A model generated the notes under the pieces. The model made no database searches. It was not told where the DNA came from and was given only the letters and a program-made list of their open reading frames with translations. The position numbers were made by a program, and so were the translations under genes. Source: Allolobophora icterica (Eukaryota > Annelida > Clitellata > Crassiclitellata > Lumbricidae). Taken from it: a stretch of DNA of 64,000 nucleotides. Positions 22,585 to 36,700 of this stretch are shown here, piece after piece; positions within the stretch are counted from its first letter, which is position 1; the number at the start of each line of letters is the position of its first letter. The DNA lies in contig OY744609.1 of assembly GCA_963556255.1 (NCBI GenBank), positions 9,347,283-9,411,282 on the forward strand. The letters run 5' to 3'.

Positions 22585-25500
22585 ATGTCTGAGAAAGAAA
22601 AGAAAGAAACAGTCAAGGATGATGAGCAAATGACAACAAACACAGCCTGTAAGTTAAACATAATTTCACTACACTGTCAGTTTCTTTGTATTTTTTCATA
22701 GGATTTATTTGGATTAAATCAAATAAGCTAGTTTAATTAAGTTAATCAAATGACATAAGGGCCTATAATTATATACATGCTTAAAAGCAAAACAGGCCAA
22801 CATCTACAAAAATATTAATCCTTGTTGGCCAAAAACATATGTTACCTGTGATTATGTAGATATGTATGTGTGTATGTATTGTATGCCTATCTATATATGT
22901 ATGTATGTAACCTATCAATTATAGTGCTTTTGAGCAACTTACAAAAGGGCTGTGATTGTATGTATGTTGTGTGTGCATGTGGTTATGTATGCATGTATAT
23001 ATGCATGTATGTGTGCATTTGTATGTCCACAGACTCCACACGCATGCATGCATGTATGTATATATTCAGAAATTTTGTAGTGACTTCTGTGACCCTTCAA
23101 AGATTCTAATGATGGTGTTCTTAGTTCATGACTTCAGTATCTTTGCTTACTGTAAGAGCAATTAGCTACTGCATATAAATGTAATACCTTAGTCTCTACG
23201 GACGGAACCTTATTAAGGAATATAGTTGCATTCGTTAACTCACTAGATCACTTTCATCATAGTTTCTGTAAGAAGTTTCTAGAAGAAAGTACATAAATGC
23301 CATTTATATACCTAAACTTATGCAATTGATCAAATCAGTGAATTGTTACACTTCTCTTGTAGCTGCATTCCAAGATGAGGTCCAGCCAAAATCCCAAGAT
23401 GAGGAGGTCCAGCCGAAACGTGCGAAGGTTACATCACCGACAGCCACAATGGTAAGTTCCTTTGAAATTAAACCTTGACGTCGAGATTATACTTAGACCA
23501 TCGGATGTTTCAAAATATACTACTGATACTATTAAATATCATTATCATAACAGAAAACATATCTTTCATCTGGCATAGCAGTGACTGTAGCAGATAACAG
23601 CATCATAAGTTTTGTCAGGCAATTGAGCATCATAAATTTTTCAAGGTACCTTAGCATCATAAGGTTCTGTGATCTATCGAAGTACAACCTGGCTTGCAAC
23701 CCCTTCTCCAGTGTATTCGAATTTTCTATTGCAATTTAACTTGAAGTGGACAGTGATTGATATCTGGGTAGCTCGATATTATTATTAAGGAGCTTTTATA
23801 TAGTGCCCCTTCAAGGTGACCTACTCAGGAGCGGTAACGGTGCTATAGAAGTCATTCGATTAGAATTTATTAGATTAAACTAGATTGGATTAGATAAGTT
23901 TTGCAAGGAAAATGAGCATAGAGTTTTGCAAAGTAATTGAACATCATGAAGTTTTCCAGGTAAATGAGCATAATAAATGTTCCAAGTCACATTTACTGTG
24001 CTATTTCCAGCTGCAGGATGTTCCGATGGAACTACTTGAGCGCATCTTCATGGAAGCCATTGTATCTGAGGTGAGAGATCGGAAGATCTTCAGAAGCGCC
24101 TGGAAAAGATCGGGTGGTCGCGTTCTGAAGCGACTGAGAAATGTCTGTCCACAGTGGGACCGTGTGCTGAATACTGAATCATTTCGACACAGGCTTCATG
24201 ACTTTATGATCAACAACTTCGGTGAGTTCATAGGCGTAATTTGTGTGGGTACCCCCACTTTTTGAACTGGGGGTACCGTACCCCCACTTTTTAAACAATC
24301 CCAATCAATATTTTATTATTGTGCTTTCCCAGAGATGGTCTCCTTGCGAAAAGCATAAGTGGAAGAGAAATTGGTACCCCCACTTTTTAGACCAAAGTGA
24401 CGCCCCTGCTTGAGTTCACGAAACATACTAAGTGGCTGGCTGGATGGGCAGTACTTTACAAATACTTTACATTGTTGTAAAATTTTGTCATAGCATTCAG
24501 ATTTGTGAAGTACTGGAAAGTTAGTCATTAAGTAATAACTTATTAGGCCTACAACCGATGCCTGCTTATCCATCTCCTTGTCTTGTTATAATTTCATGTT
24601 TGCCATTAAACAGCAAACCATGTTGCAACCAACATCCAGCTACATGTGTTCTGTAATAATTCATTTTTCTATCAGCATAGTGGCTACTGAAAACCAACAT
24701 GCTACAGCAGTTAGCTATCCAGCCACTTAATATAGCGTCTTTTCATTTCATCATACAAATGCTGCCTACCACTGCCTAAATGCTATTAGAGTCATCATTT
24801 GAAAGTTCTTCAGTAAGCAAACAAGTCTCGGATAACCAAAGTCACTGCGGGCAGTCTCCCGCAAACATGGATTCCAATCCAGTGTTGATTGGCGATACCC
24901 TGCTGTTCAGAGAACTAGACAGACCTGCTTTGGTGACAGGTGTTGATGATGGCTGATGAAGTCTGTAGCATTTGAAATATCTGAAATTATCAGAAAGATT
25001 GTTTCAAATGGAACTATATACATGTACAGTCAATTTCGGTTTAGTTTTTGTGTGACAGATCACTGTTTCTCATTTTAGCTCAAGCTGAGATTTGCTTCGA
25101 AGTTCTGGCGAAGCGTCATCTCTCTAAAATTGTTACAGTTGCTGCAATGAATGACGAAGTTTATGTGCTGTGTCAACCGCAGCGGCAGGCTTACATCGAA
25201 GTGTATTCTCACGATGATCTATGGACAGTGAAAAGAACTATCCAATTGCCTGATGTAACGATACCATGGGATTTGGTGGCGTGCAGCGTGTCGGATTGTC
25301 TCTACGTATTGCACCAAGCTTCAAGAGACATTGCAATCTTGCGCATTTCCAAAGAAGGCCAACAGTTTCAAGTGTCACACTTTATCACTTGCTCACCTCA
25401 GATTGTCTCTAGACTGTGTGTAGCTGGAGACGGTAAGTTGATTCTCTTCCAAGGTCCTGCCCCAGCGAAAATCACAGTATATGATGTGGATGGCACCTTA

Positions 25501-25944
25501 GAGCACCAAACGGAGTTGGAGAAACCCATTTCTTACATAAATGGTGTCTTATCAAAATCATATGGAAACTTTGTCCTTGTGAAGAAGACAACTCTCACAG
25601 AAGTTGGGAGAGACGGAAACACCTTGTACGAGTACAAGCGCCCATCTGGAGAATATCTTTATGGTGCTATAGACCAGTACGATAGAATCGTAATAACTGA
25701 TGAGGGTGGCGTAATGCGACTGTTAGATTATGATTTTAACTCTGTAAAGGTCAAATTTCGACTAGATTCCTTCCAAGGCAATATGCACTTCTACAGAATG
25801 AGCTATAACAGGAAAAGGAATGAGTTCTTGGCATTTGAATCTGCTGCCTTTTGTGATAATGATACTGCCACCCAAGGTTTAACAGTCTTCAGCTTCACAG
25901 AGAGAAGTATTCCAAATGATGCTCAGAAGAAGAAAAAAAAGTGA
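22585..25944 (+). CDS. F-box / beta-propeller protein
   Basis: Four exons join in phase: 22585-22648, 23363-23451, 24011-24221, 25079-25944; 1230 nt, 409 aa. An upstream in-frame ATG at 22510 would add 25 residues. A charged N-terminus holds a short repeat (DEVQPK, DEEVQPKRAK). Exon 3 encodes an F-box: LQDVPMELLERIFMEAIV, then LKRLRNVCPQWDRV. The single large last exon encodes about 285 residues of repeated beta-strand pattern (VAAMNDEVYVLCQ, CSVSDCLYVLHQ, DRIVITDEGG), best read as an NHL-like propeller; the protein ends in a lysine run. By family, it should bind Skp1 through the F-box and present a substrate bound by the propeller to a cullin-1 ubiquitin ligase. I do not recognise a vertebrate orthologue. 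Confidence 0.75.
22860..23065 (+). repeat. TATG/TGTA microsatellite clusters
   Basis: Several short TATGTATGTATG runs in intron 1 of the F-box gene. Confidence 0.8.
24229..24410. mobile_element. hAT-like MITE on the F-box exon 3 donor
   Basis: Ends are CATAGGCGTAATTTG and, in reverse complement, CAGGGGCGTCACTTTG. It has repeated GTACCCCCACTTTTT inside. Flanking direct repeats are TGAGTTCA at 24223-24230 and 24411-24418, or GGTGAGTT/CTTGAGTT if the ends are set two bases outward. Either way the left flank overlaps the donor GTGAGT at 24222. Confidence 0.7.
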
Positions 25945-27793
25945 AGTGAACATTTCAGGTCTTTAATGGTAATACCCCACTCGGCCTACTATAGACGTTA
26001 AATGAACTGTGCTGAAATCTTCCACCTGCCTGCAAAATCAAAACTTTGGCCCACTGACAAAACTAGTTCAACAGTTTCCTTCACAAAGCATATTTAGCAA
26101 GTTCCTTTGCTTGTCACCTGTTTTGCAAGTTTCATCTAAACAATGTATTCCTTCAGAAAGATTGTTTATCCCTTTAAAGTAGAGAGGGATTAGTTTTCCA
26201 TACATGTAGTACACACTCGTCGTTAGAGTGTTAAATTTCTGTTAATAGTTCAGTTTAACTGTTGAAAGATAATTTCTTTACGGTAATGTTGTGTTAATCT
26301 GTTTCTTGCAAACTATTGTTCTTTGAGCAAGGACGGACTGTCCTGTAAAATGCTACTGGGAAAACTAAAATTTGGGGGCCATCACGTCCTCCATATTCTC
26401 CTTTCTTTGGGTGGCATAATGAATGGTCCTTAAACCCTGCTGGTGTCTGGTTTGGGCAAATCGTGGCAACTTGAACCTGGAAAGTTCCTGGGCCGTGAAA
26501 GTTGCCTATATGTGCACAGATGCCTTAACATGTCATAACAAAAGTTTAAGGCAGTCACTTGGTAATAATTTAGCTTCTTGTACTCTACAACACGGCCTGG
26601 ACCTGCAGAACCTCGTGTGCAGACATTGGGTGATGTCAGCTTAAACATACGTTGTATCAGTATCATGAATCTGTTGTGAAATATTGCTACTTTGGCTGAA
26701 CACATTGTCATCATGGGGCCGACGGCATCAAGGATGTCCAGAAAGGAGGTAGCCGTAAACAAATGCGGACAGGGGAATAGGGTTATGAAAAATGCAAATG
26801 TCTATCTAAATTTGTTAGCTGTTTTAGTACACCCATGCCTTGACCAGCAATTTCAGCAGCAGACAGCCTGTACTTGTTGGATCTGGAGTTCCTTTGGTAG
26901 ACACAGCCCCATCAAAGTACTCGACCCATTATCACAGTTAGCCCGGCCACATCAACAGGGTAGCCTAATTTTGGCCTTAGTACTTCGTTAAGAGTGGGAA
27001 CATCTGCAGAGGGGATTGGGATGGTAACGCATATGCAAACAAGGGGTTGGACGTCCTCAAAGGTCATTCCTGTAGATGCCCTTTATGGACGGACCCGAGA
27101 CCCACCTACATCATTCCACTCGTGGCCATTGCTTGCAGATAAAATAAACAGCTGGAGAATGTTGTAAATAAATAAATATATATCTGCATTGGTGGCTATA
27201 GCAAGCACTGTCCGAAGCAGACTACATGACAATTTCATTTTTGTTCCAGAAGTAGCAAATACGACAAGATTAGCGGAAAGGTCTTGTTTTTGTTAAACAG
27301 AAGGAAACAATTAACAAAAACGGCGCCTATATACAGAACAAATCCGATGAAAACGACCAAAAATGGCTCTCGACAGGCAACACGCGTCATCCCCACCACC
27401 TTACCATTCTTGGAAAAGGCATTGTATTCCTAATTACACAGTCAATACATCGTCACACACAACCACACATACGTGCACAGGTTCAAGCACCTGTTGCACT
27501 CCGAATAAGGAACAGTGCATTAACCTGTGAAACTGTCCTTAAAGCATTATTTCAAGTTTACTTTGTGGAAAGCGCTCGGAGGTCGGGTGGGGTGGAATAC
27601 GCTTTGGCACCTGTTCATTTCATTGACTCCAGCGATGATGCAGGGCCCGGTTTGGTATGCAATTCCTAAAAATCTTCAGCTCCTAAGGCATGGCAGGCTG
27701 TAATTTTCTATAAAATTCTGTCGCAGCCCACTTCCAGAAGGTGCGAGTTGGAGCAGAAGCATAGCAAATTCACAGGGTCACTAAATCGAGCAG
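25945..27793. other. Intergenic, convergent gene ends
   Basis: The F-box gene (+) and SENP gene (-) end toward each other. Plus-strand AATAAA words near 27140-27175 could end a long F-box 3' UTR. No other exon is seen. Confidence 0.4.
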
Positions 27794-30700
27794 TTATACT
27801 GGTGCAGTCTGACAACTAGTGCCACCTGCAGTTTCGGTTGTTTCGTCTGTATCTTGTTTGATGAGGCAGCCATCTCTCTCTGGATTGAAGTCGAGTGATG
27901 GGTTGTATCGTTTCTGCATGTCGAGAATCAACTGCTGTAGACCGGCTCGCTTGTTCTTTACCTTCTCCTCATCGAACCATTTGCCAAGCAGCTTCAGGGG
28001 AAATGTGAAGTCCTGAATCGGATCCTACAGAAAACACAAAGGCGCTATCATTTCATAAGGCGACCGATCCCAGACAAGTTTACATGAAAGGGAGAATAGG
28101 ATAACGTTTATTGTGTAATATTTCGTCAAACTAAAGTACATGGTGGGGCTAGCCTGTCTTGACATGTAATTGTATTCACAAATTTATATAGCACCTCTTC
28201 AAAAGACTCGTCAGAGATGCTCCTGACCTATTGCAAAAACCAGGACCTAATAAAATAGTTTCCAAGCACTTACGTAAAGAAAGACCAAGGAGTTTATGTT
28301 TTAGAGTCTGAGGCAACCTATTCCAGAAAGTTGGCCCAACCACAGCAAAGCTTCCACGCTGCACCATGGAAGTTCATCCCAAGAAAACCAGGTTACTCTG
28401 TGCAGCAGAGTGAAGAAATCTACGGCCAGGAATGGATGAAACTTGGATTGATCTCTTGTAAAGGCTCTGAACTTTTAGTCCAACCCCTGAACAAATGTAT
28501 GTATGTGTGTATCAACACACTAACCGAGCACCTTTTAATACCTCACAAAGTGCAGAGTAATTAAATATTTAGACCTAATGATAACAATGTATTGTTAATA
28601 TAACAAATTATTAAATTCTTAAAAATTTGATGTAGCAAAAGCCATGAGCTCCCTTGGTATATTTGTGATTAAAATTTGGTCTAACAGAGCTTCAGTGCTA
28701 CAGAAACTAAATATCAGTACACCAAAAACCAATGATCAGTAAATCAAAACCTAGTCATTGGTATAAAAGCTAATTAAAACGCACTACATGAAACACATGC
28801 AAATGTCCAGAAAGCCAACCAACTACACAAGTAAGTTCAATTGTCATTACGTCAAAGGTTTCTCTTTGGCCTCACCGTAAAGAAGCTTTCGACATACTGG
28901 AGGACGTAAATGCCGCAGTCGCTGAAGTTGGACTGCTGTGGACATTCAGGAGTGGCACCTTTTATGCTGTCCTTCGTGAAGAGTCGCTGCCCTAGCAAGT
29001 CCTTTTTCTTCACGTCCCATTCCACCTGCAGGTACCTGTTATGTTTTCGGACACAAGAGCCATCAGGAATAGCTCAATAAACCAACAGTCTTATAATATG
29101 CGACTGACTACTAAAGGTTTACGTGGCGTGCTAGAAATGCAGTTTTTATCTTATCTATTATTTATATTTTAAAAGTAAATATTTTTTATTTACTTATAGT
29201 TTTTTACCAAAGCCAAGATTTTCTGCAGTACCTTTTAATGACCTCTCAAGTGAAGCCCAAGAAAACTTGGCTATAACAAATACATTGACCGTACACTTTA
29301 TGTGGAAAGATCAGGTGGCTAGGCAGAAGGCTGTCCAACTACTCTCGTATGCTGATGCTAACAAAAATGAAGTCGCTAACACTTCATACCAATGACTACC
29401 TCTCGAGGTTAGCTTATGAGACTCGTCTATTTCAAGTGAAGCCTTTTTAAATAGATTGGTTGGAGAAGTCCATGCAAAAACTGTATACTTGCAAGATACC
29501 TGAAAGGTGCTACAAAAATATTGTTACACACAAAGACCAGCCAAGCTCCACTTACTCTCGTAGAATTCGTATGACGCCATTTCTTCCGGGGCCAGCGAGC
29601 GAATCAAAGATCAGAATACATGGCCTGAAAATCAGTGTCAAAAGAATCCAATGATTAACTGAACAATACGACATTAATATTTATATGTCATACCTTAGAT
29701 GTACGATACGTAAAAATAACTTAAAAACAAATTCTCCATCACAGCCAGAATCACAGTTTTATACGTCTGCAATTACTAGACAAAGATTTTGTATCGGCCA
29801 GATGATTCACGTTCACACTTAGCATTTGAGACAAACCATAAGAAAAATATCACCTGATATCCAACTGAGTTACATTACTTCACATTACGTTAGATTAGTG
29901 ATGTAGCTTTTCCGGAAAAATATTTTGCGGGAAATTTTCCGGAAATTTTCCAGAAATATTCCGTAGATCCGGAAAAATACATTTAACTCGTAATGTCCAA
30001 TTTTCCACATCAGAAATTTCCACATTATTATTATTTCCGCATGTTTATTTTAAGACAACACTAGAAAATTTATGTTTTTTAAGTTATTTTATTTGCAGTA
30101 TTTCTGTCAATGCAGGCAACATTCACCTTGAAAGAATTAAAATAAACATTAAACCCTACATTAGCGTTTCAGACTAGAGTAGCCTAGTTTGATCAAACTA
30201 GTTGTAGCCTGTATGTCTGCAGTCTGCTCTGCTGCAGGAAATGTTTAAAAGAATTAAAATAAACATGAAACAATCTACCAATTGCTGTTTTTTCTCATAT
30301 TTTCATAACTAAAAAATATTAAGGAGACTAAATCATAAAAAATATTTTCTCTAAATTAACAGTCAAGTTTAATTGCAATTAATTCTTAAATGTATTGTCG
30401 TTGTTGAATGTTGAGCTTGTGAACACTGAATAGTAAGCACTAACAATGCTATCTATTGAATAAACATACAAGTTATATCTACATAAGATAGCTTAGAGTG
30501 AGTGATGTTAAAACATTATGATGCATTTAAATTCTTATTCAGTAATATTATACTGATGGAAAAATATGGAAAATTTTCCGGAAAAATACACCGGAAATTT
30601 TCCGAAATTTTCCGGAAAAATATGAAATTTTCCGGACAATTTTTCCGCCTCACAACACTACGTTAGATACATTACATAGCCTCAGATATGTCGTAACATT

Positions 30701-33700
30701 CATTTCTTAAATTAATTTCTTAAAGTAATTATAATATGTGCAGTCAGTAAATATGAACCCTGGGTGAATGAAAGAATGAATATGAGATTAACGTGCCAAG
30801 CATCAGTACTTGAATCAGAGGAATGGTTGGTCAGTTACTAGGGGAGGGGAGATGGACAGCTGAAATTGGAGCTAAGTGACCAATGGATTTAGGAAACAGA
30901 AAGTTTTAAACTGTTTGCTTGCAGGTCGAGATTGTTGGAGATGAACTTAGAAGTAAAGGTATTTCATTCCAGACAATGGGCGAGCCTGAGCTAAAAGCAT
31001 GTGCACTGAAAGTATTACCAAAGAAAAGTTGACGAAGCTTCAGAAGATGACTGGATCCTGTGGTACGGGCAGGGATGTGCTAGTCAATTGTGGATCGGAG
31101 GTATGCAGGTGAGTGTTTACTATGATCCACAATGAAGTCATGCAGATGCCTGGTAAATACTGAATCAGTGATTTAATCATAGATTGTGAGTTGGCACAGC
31201 AACTGAAAGCACATGATCCCAAACTGAATACCACCATACTCTTCTACTTATAAGAAGTATTTAGACAAAATCAGCGTAATTACATTTTCTTTACGTATTG
31301 CTCTGACTTTGGTTTAGTCGGGGTTGCAGCTGCTTTCCTTCCTTTTCCTCGACCTCTACGCCCGCCTGTGTTCTACAAAAGCCAAAAACACATTCCATTA
31401 ATTAAGGTTTTATCAAATCTCAACATAACACTAAACAAAGTTCAATTTCGACAGTGGCTACAACTGAGGGTGGCCAAAGACCAAAGTGCAAGGAAAAGAG
31501 CAAGGGCAGCTTCACACCGGTTCAAACCATCACCGTCCCTCCACTGGAGTGCACTTTTCCCATTTGGTCCATATCACAGGCATTTCACACCACTTGTAGC
31601 CACGCACCCTACCCTGACAACGACCAAAACTAGCACACCATGACTACAGATCAGATCAAACAAGTCCAAAATAATAGAAATAACATTTCTACACTCGTTC
31701 TTAAAACAGCAAAGACATCAAGTGAACCTGAGGAGCTTCATCGTTTCTCCCCGTTTTCTCAACGTTTTCGTGTTTAGCTCGCGATCTCCCTCTGCCTTCA
31801 TTCGCCTTCTTCCCATCATTCTTTGCACTAGTATCTGAAGTTAGGTTGCCAACATCATCGCTAATGGTCCGGTAGGCCATTTCTGGAGCAATAAGTCCCG
31901 GGTAGCAGATGATTGCAAGGTACCAATGAGCACTGTAGAAGAACAGTCGACAAAATCAAAGCAAAGGTAACTGAGTGCATTACTGTAAGCATTAATATAA
32001 TTCATCATCATCAGGTGTTTTTAATTAATATAAGTACTTGGTGATAAATTATTATTAGTAGTAAAAAGACTAATATTAAAATTGACATTCCTGGACTGCT
32101 AACTGATGGCTAACTCTGTATCTTGCATACTTGTTATTCTGTGCTGGTATGTTTCCAAGCGATCATACAGAAATCTATACATTCTATAAAAACATACAGT
32201 CTAGACTTGTACCAGCATACTTTCCACAGGTTACCAGAGCAACACCACACTCCTACACCACCTCCCAAACCATTATACTTCTCTACCTGTACTATACATA
32301 CCCTACACCAGTTCTATGGGAACTAAACCTCCCATACTAGTATATTTTTATGGGAGGTACACCTCTTATACCAGTATGCTTTTGAGGTACTACATAACTC
32401 CTACAGTAAGCTTCCTATGGACAATTAAACTAAACTAAACTTTAAACTTGTCTCCTCCAGTCTGTTCACGGTCCTCACATGCTTGCCCAGCTTCAATGTG
32501 CATTCTGAACATTGTACAAGCAAATCATGGCTTGTACTGTATACTGTAGATATTCAGGAAATCAGAGGAGCCTCTTGACCTTAGCAGGTCAGCCACAACT
32601 AGACATACCAGCTGGCATCCAATCAATAAGATGTGATAAAGAAGCTTGATAACAGTTTGATCAGATCCATGGATCTTATCAGATTAGATCTGATTAGATT
32701 ACCTTTCATTGATTGGAACAATAATGAAGTCCTTTTCAAACAGATCAACGTGTCGCGTCCACGTGCGAATTCGCGAATGGCGTCTTTGCTGGATGCTGGC
32801 AAGACAATGCAAGTAAGTAAGTACGTTATCTCCAACAGTCAACTGATCACTGCACTAGACTAAAGAAATCAATCGACAACATTAACTAGGAATGATGAAT
32901 GGCCTATTAATTATGGAAGTCTAGGGGAAAAGAAACCATCTCTTTTACTATTACCTGCTGAAGCCAGATAGGGTGACATTTTCACTTAGCCAGCCAATCC
33001 ACCAGCCAGCCAGTCATTTAGTCGATCATTTAACTATTTAACTACTGTTATATAATTGCAGGAGATTAAGTCTAACTGGTAATGCAAACTGACTTAATGT
33101 TAATTCATACTAATTATCAGACTTGGGGCAAGTTTTAATATTCAGCCACTCTCATCATTACAACACGAATTCGGATACATCATGATCAGGGACATGGACT
33201 CAGTTAGTCCAGCTACATCAAATAACCTGCTAGGTATAAACAGTCTTCTTCATAAGGCAGTTCTCATAATGAATCCTAAAGCCAGCATTATAACGAGTTT
33301 TATGTTTACTATTATTAACTTTACTTCTACACTGACAGAGTCTAATGCACAAGGAATCAACCAATGGCGCTCCAAACTGAAGCCACAATTTCTTCAGATC
33401 CAACCTTGTACACTCAGCGTCTTCTTCTTCTTTGTGTCTCCGCGACGGCTTCTGAGTGAGACGACGGTAGAAAAACGATGAGAAGACGTGCGTTCGGTTA
33501 ACCTTGTCAGACAGGAATTCAGTCATCAGATACCTGATAAAAAAGAGACTCCGTTCATTTTTCCACACATACTGAATTTTCTTACACACCTTTGGTTTTA
33601 AAAATCAATATATCTCAAACATTATCAAAAGATTTTTAAAACAAAATCTAAAAGCGTCAATAAGAAGTCTTACTTGAGATAGAAGTCTATGATGACATCA

Positions 33701-36700
33701 TTCAGAAACTCTCCCTCGTTAAGACAGAAGAGATCTTCGTTAGTGACTGTGATTCCCCCAGTTGCCGGCGGCGGAGGGTAAGTGAATAACCTGTGTGAAA
33801 TACAACGCAAAGTAACATAACTGAAAATAACTACAGGGCCTCATTTTCTTATGCAGTAATCCTACAAGTGAGTGTACGTAACTACACTGGAAATTCGTTA
33901 CAACACTGACCATGGTAGCTATATCAAGAACCATGTTATAATAAACCAATTTATAATTTTGACAACTGAATCAGGTCAATACCAGAAATTCAGTTCGCTG
34001 ATACACAGAGACAGCCTATAACAATAAACCAATCAAAATAAACCACGATCAAACAAGGCATATATTATTCACTAAAAACCAAATTACGCATACTTAATGA
34101 TCTGTCCAGAAAAGAGGACATGCACCGGCGAAGGTGACCGGCTTCCATAATCCATATCTTCATCATCTGGATCATTCTCCTGGCTCCTCTGGGGCTCTCC
34201 AGCATCATTACAGGTGCCCCTGACGGCGGCATTCGACTGTCGATTACTTGATTTCCACGTAAAGCTCTCAATTTCGTCAGCAGGACAGACGTTTTGCAGG
34301 TACTTCTTGACGTCAAACGTGTCGATCTGCTTGTAGTACGGCTTATCTGAACCGCAGACAACCCGCATCTGTGAGATCATGCGCTCGACGCTGCCGAGGA
34401 AACTCGATCTCTGCTCGGTGAGGAACAACACGACGTACTTGGCACAGTCCTCTGCAAAGCAGAACGATCAAAAGTGCAGTTACAAAGCTGTTGTTGATGA
34501 TTTGAGTATTAGACACTGGTGCTGCGTAGGGAGTAACCGGTTATTGGCTCGGAAACCGATAAGCACCGATAATTACTTCAAATTCCATTATCGGAAAATC
34601 CGATAATTCAATCACCAATAAAAAAGTTCGAAAAATCGTAAATTTTAAGTGCACTTCCTTGAAATTTACTTAAAATTAATCTAAAGTTCTAAATTGATAA
34701 TACATTTTCAGAAGTAAGTTTGCCGATGTAGTTTTTCGTCGACCGAAACTTTCCGCAACTTAGCTCTAAAGGCAATCGCAAGAGGCGCTAATTTAAACAA
34801 CCTTGTTTACTTACCGCATTTTTGTTTCCTGTGACTTGTGCCGTTCGATTGCGAATTAATATTATAATTTTTGATCAGCGACAACTTCAACAAGATGGCG
34901 ACATTAATATGATAAATTTAACAAAACATTTTCAAAAATAACTTAGCTGATATAATTTTTGACTCAACGGAAATTTCCGCTAAATAAAACAAACTTATTT
35001 ACTGACCTAATTTTCATTTGCGGTGACAAAGCGTACAAGTTTCTTCTGCCGTTGGATTGCAACATAAATAATATTACAATTTCTTATGAAAGTTAACTTC
35101 CGCAAGTTGCGGCATTAAGAATTAATATTATAAAATTAAGAAAACGTTTTCAAGAATAAGTTTGCTGAAACAAAACTCGTTTACTTACCTGATCTTCGGA
35201 TTCAGGTGACAAGCGAAAACTTCTGCAGCTCGATAACGACATTATAAATTTAGATACTATAGAAAGTAATTTAGTTCATGGTGTGACGATGTCTCAAGCC
35301 AGAAGTAAAATCTGGAATTATTTCGAAATTAATTCAACTGACGAGTCGAAGGTGAGCTGCGTAGCTTGTAAAGATAAGGTGAAGAGAGGTGCCATAACAT
35401 AACCCAAATTCCCAAACAACTATAAACTAACCCTAACCCCAACTGTAACCCGAAACCTAACCTTAATTGACCGGTTGTCATTTTCATATTCGCTGAAACT
35501 TTCTTAAAATTTGCAAACAAAAACAACTTTAAAACACATAACGAAATGCCACACATTTTTAATATATCTGTATATATATTTTAACCTAAACATCATATTG
35601 TTACAACTTCACTCACAAGCTCAACAAAATATTTGTGTTTATCGGTATCGGTATCGGAATTACCAATAAAACGTGCCAAATTATCGGTATCGGTTATCGG
35701 AAGAAAAATGCTTATCGGTTACTCCCTAGTGCTGCGGAAGTTGATAATTATTTTAAATCTCTTACAATTAATCTGCCTGTCATCTCTGCATCTGGGGCTT
35801 GAAATGATTCATCCTAATCTAATCCAATAACATCTATAGCACTGCTATCTAAACGCACAAGGCATCAGTTAACAAAAACAGGTACCAGTATGTATGTATG
35901 TATGTATATGCGTATGTATGTATGTATGTATCTATGTACGTATATATGTATGTATGTATCTGTGTATGTATGTATGTATGTATGTATGTATGTATGTATG
36001 TATGTATGTATGTACGTAAGCACATACGTGTATTGGGCTATTTTGGTAATTGCCTTTTCTATCGAACCTCTCTATCTGTTGACACTACATTTCAGGCAAA
36101 ATAGCTTCACTTCCAGAAATAGTATTATCTCGGTCACATGAAAGTAGTTAGTAGGCAGGTGTTGGTGATACGAAAGTAGCTGGTAGTGTCATTGCCAAAT
36201 CGGTGTTAAGCATCAGTGGTAGAAAACAGTGTAATGCTGCATTTGAAGGAAGTAGAGAAATGGGATCCACTTGCTCACCTCCACCGTCAGGATTGAAAGA
36301 AACGGTTCCGTCACGGTTCAGCAATTTTCGAAGTTCGGATGCTTTCTCGGCCGTAACGAGAACAAATAAACAGGTCAAGCACTGTTTCAGGTTGACATGT
36401 CCTGCGACCATCTGGATTTCTGAAGCTCCGATTAGTAAGGAATCTCCGTCTACATGGAATAGGCATACATTCAAACTATCATGGAAAGTCAATGAATTCA
36501 CACTTTGTAATTCAAAAATTTTATTATTTATCACCAATTGATTTAGATTTATTATTATTATTATTATTAGAGCAGTTTTATATAGCGCCCCTTCAAGATT
36601 GCCTACTCGGGAGCACTCCCAGCCCAACCACGGTCGAACAACGCAGTTTTCAGGACAGTAAGAAACAGGGCGAAATGACCAATCGGTATTTGACGGAGCT

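Noticed and set aside
35888..36015. CRISPR-like regular array
   Set aside because: It is a plain TATG microsatellite with no spacers, and the genome is eukaryotic.
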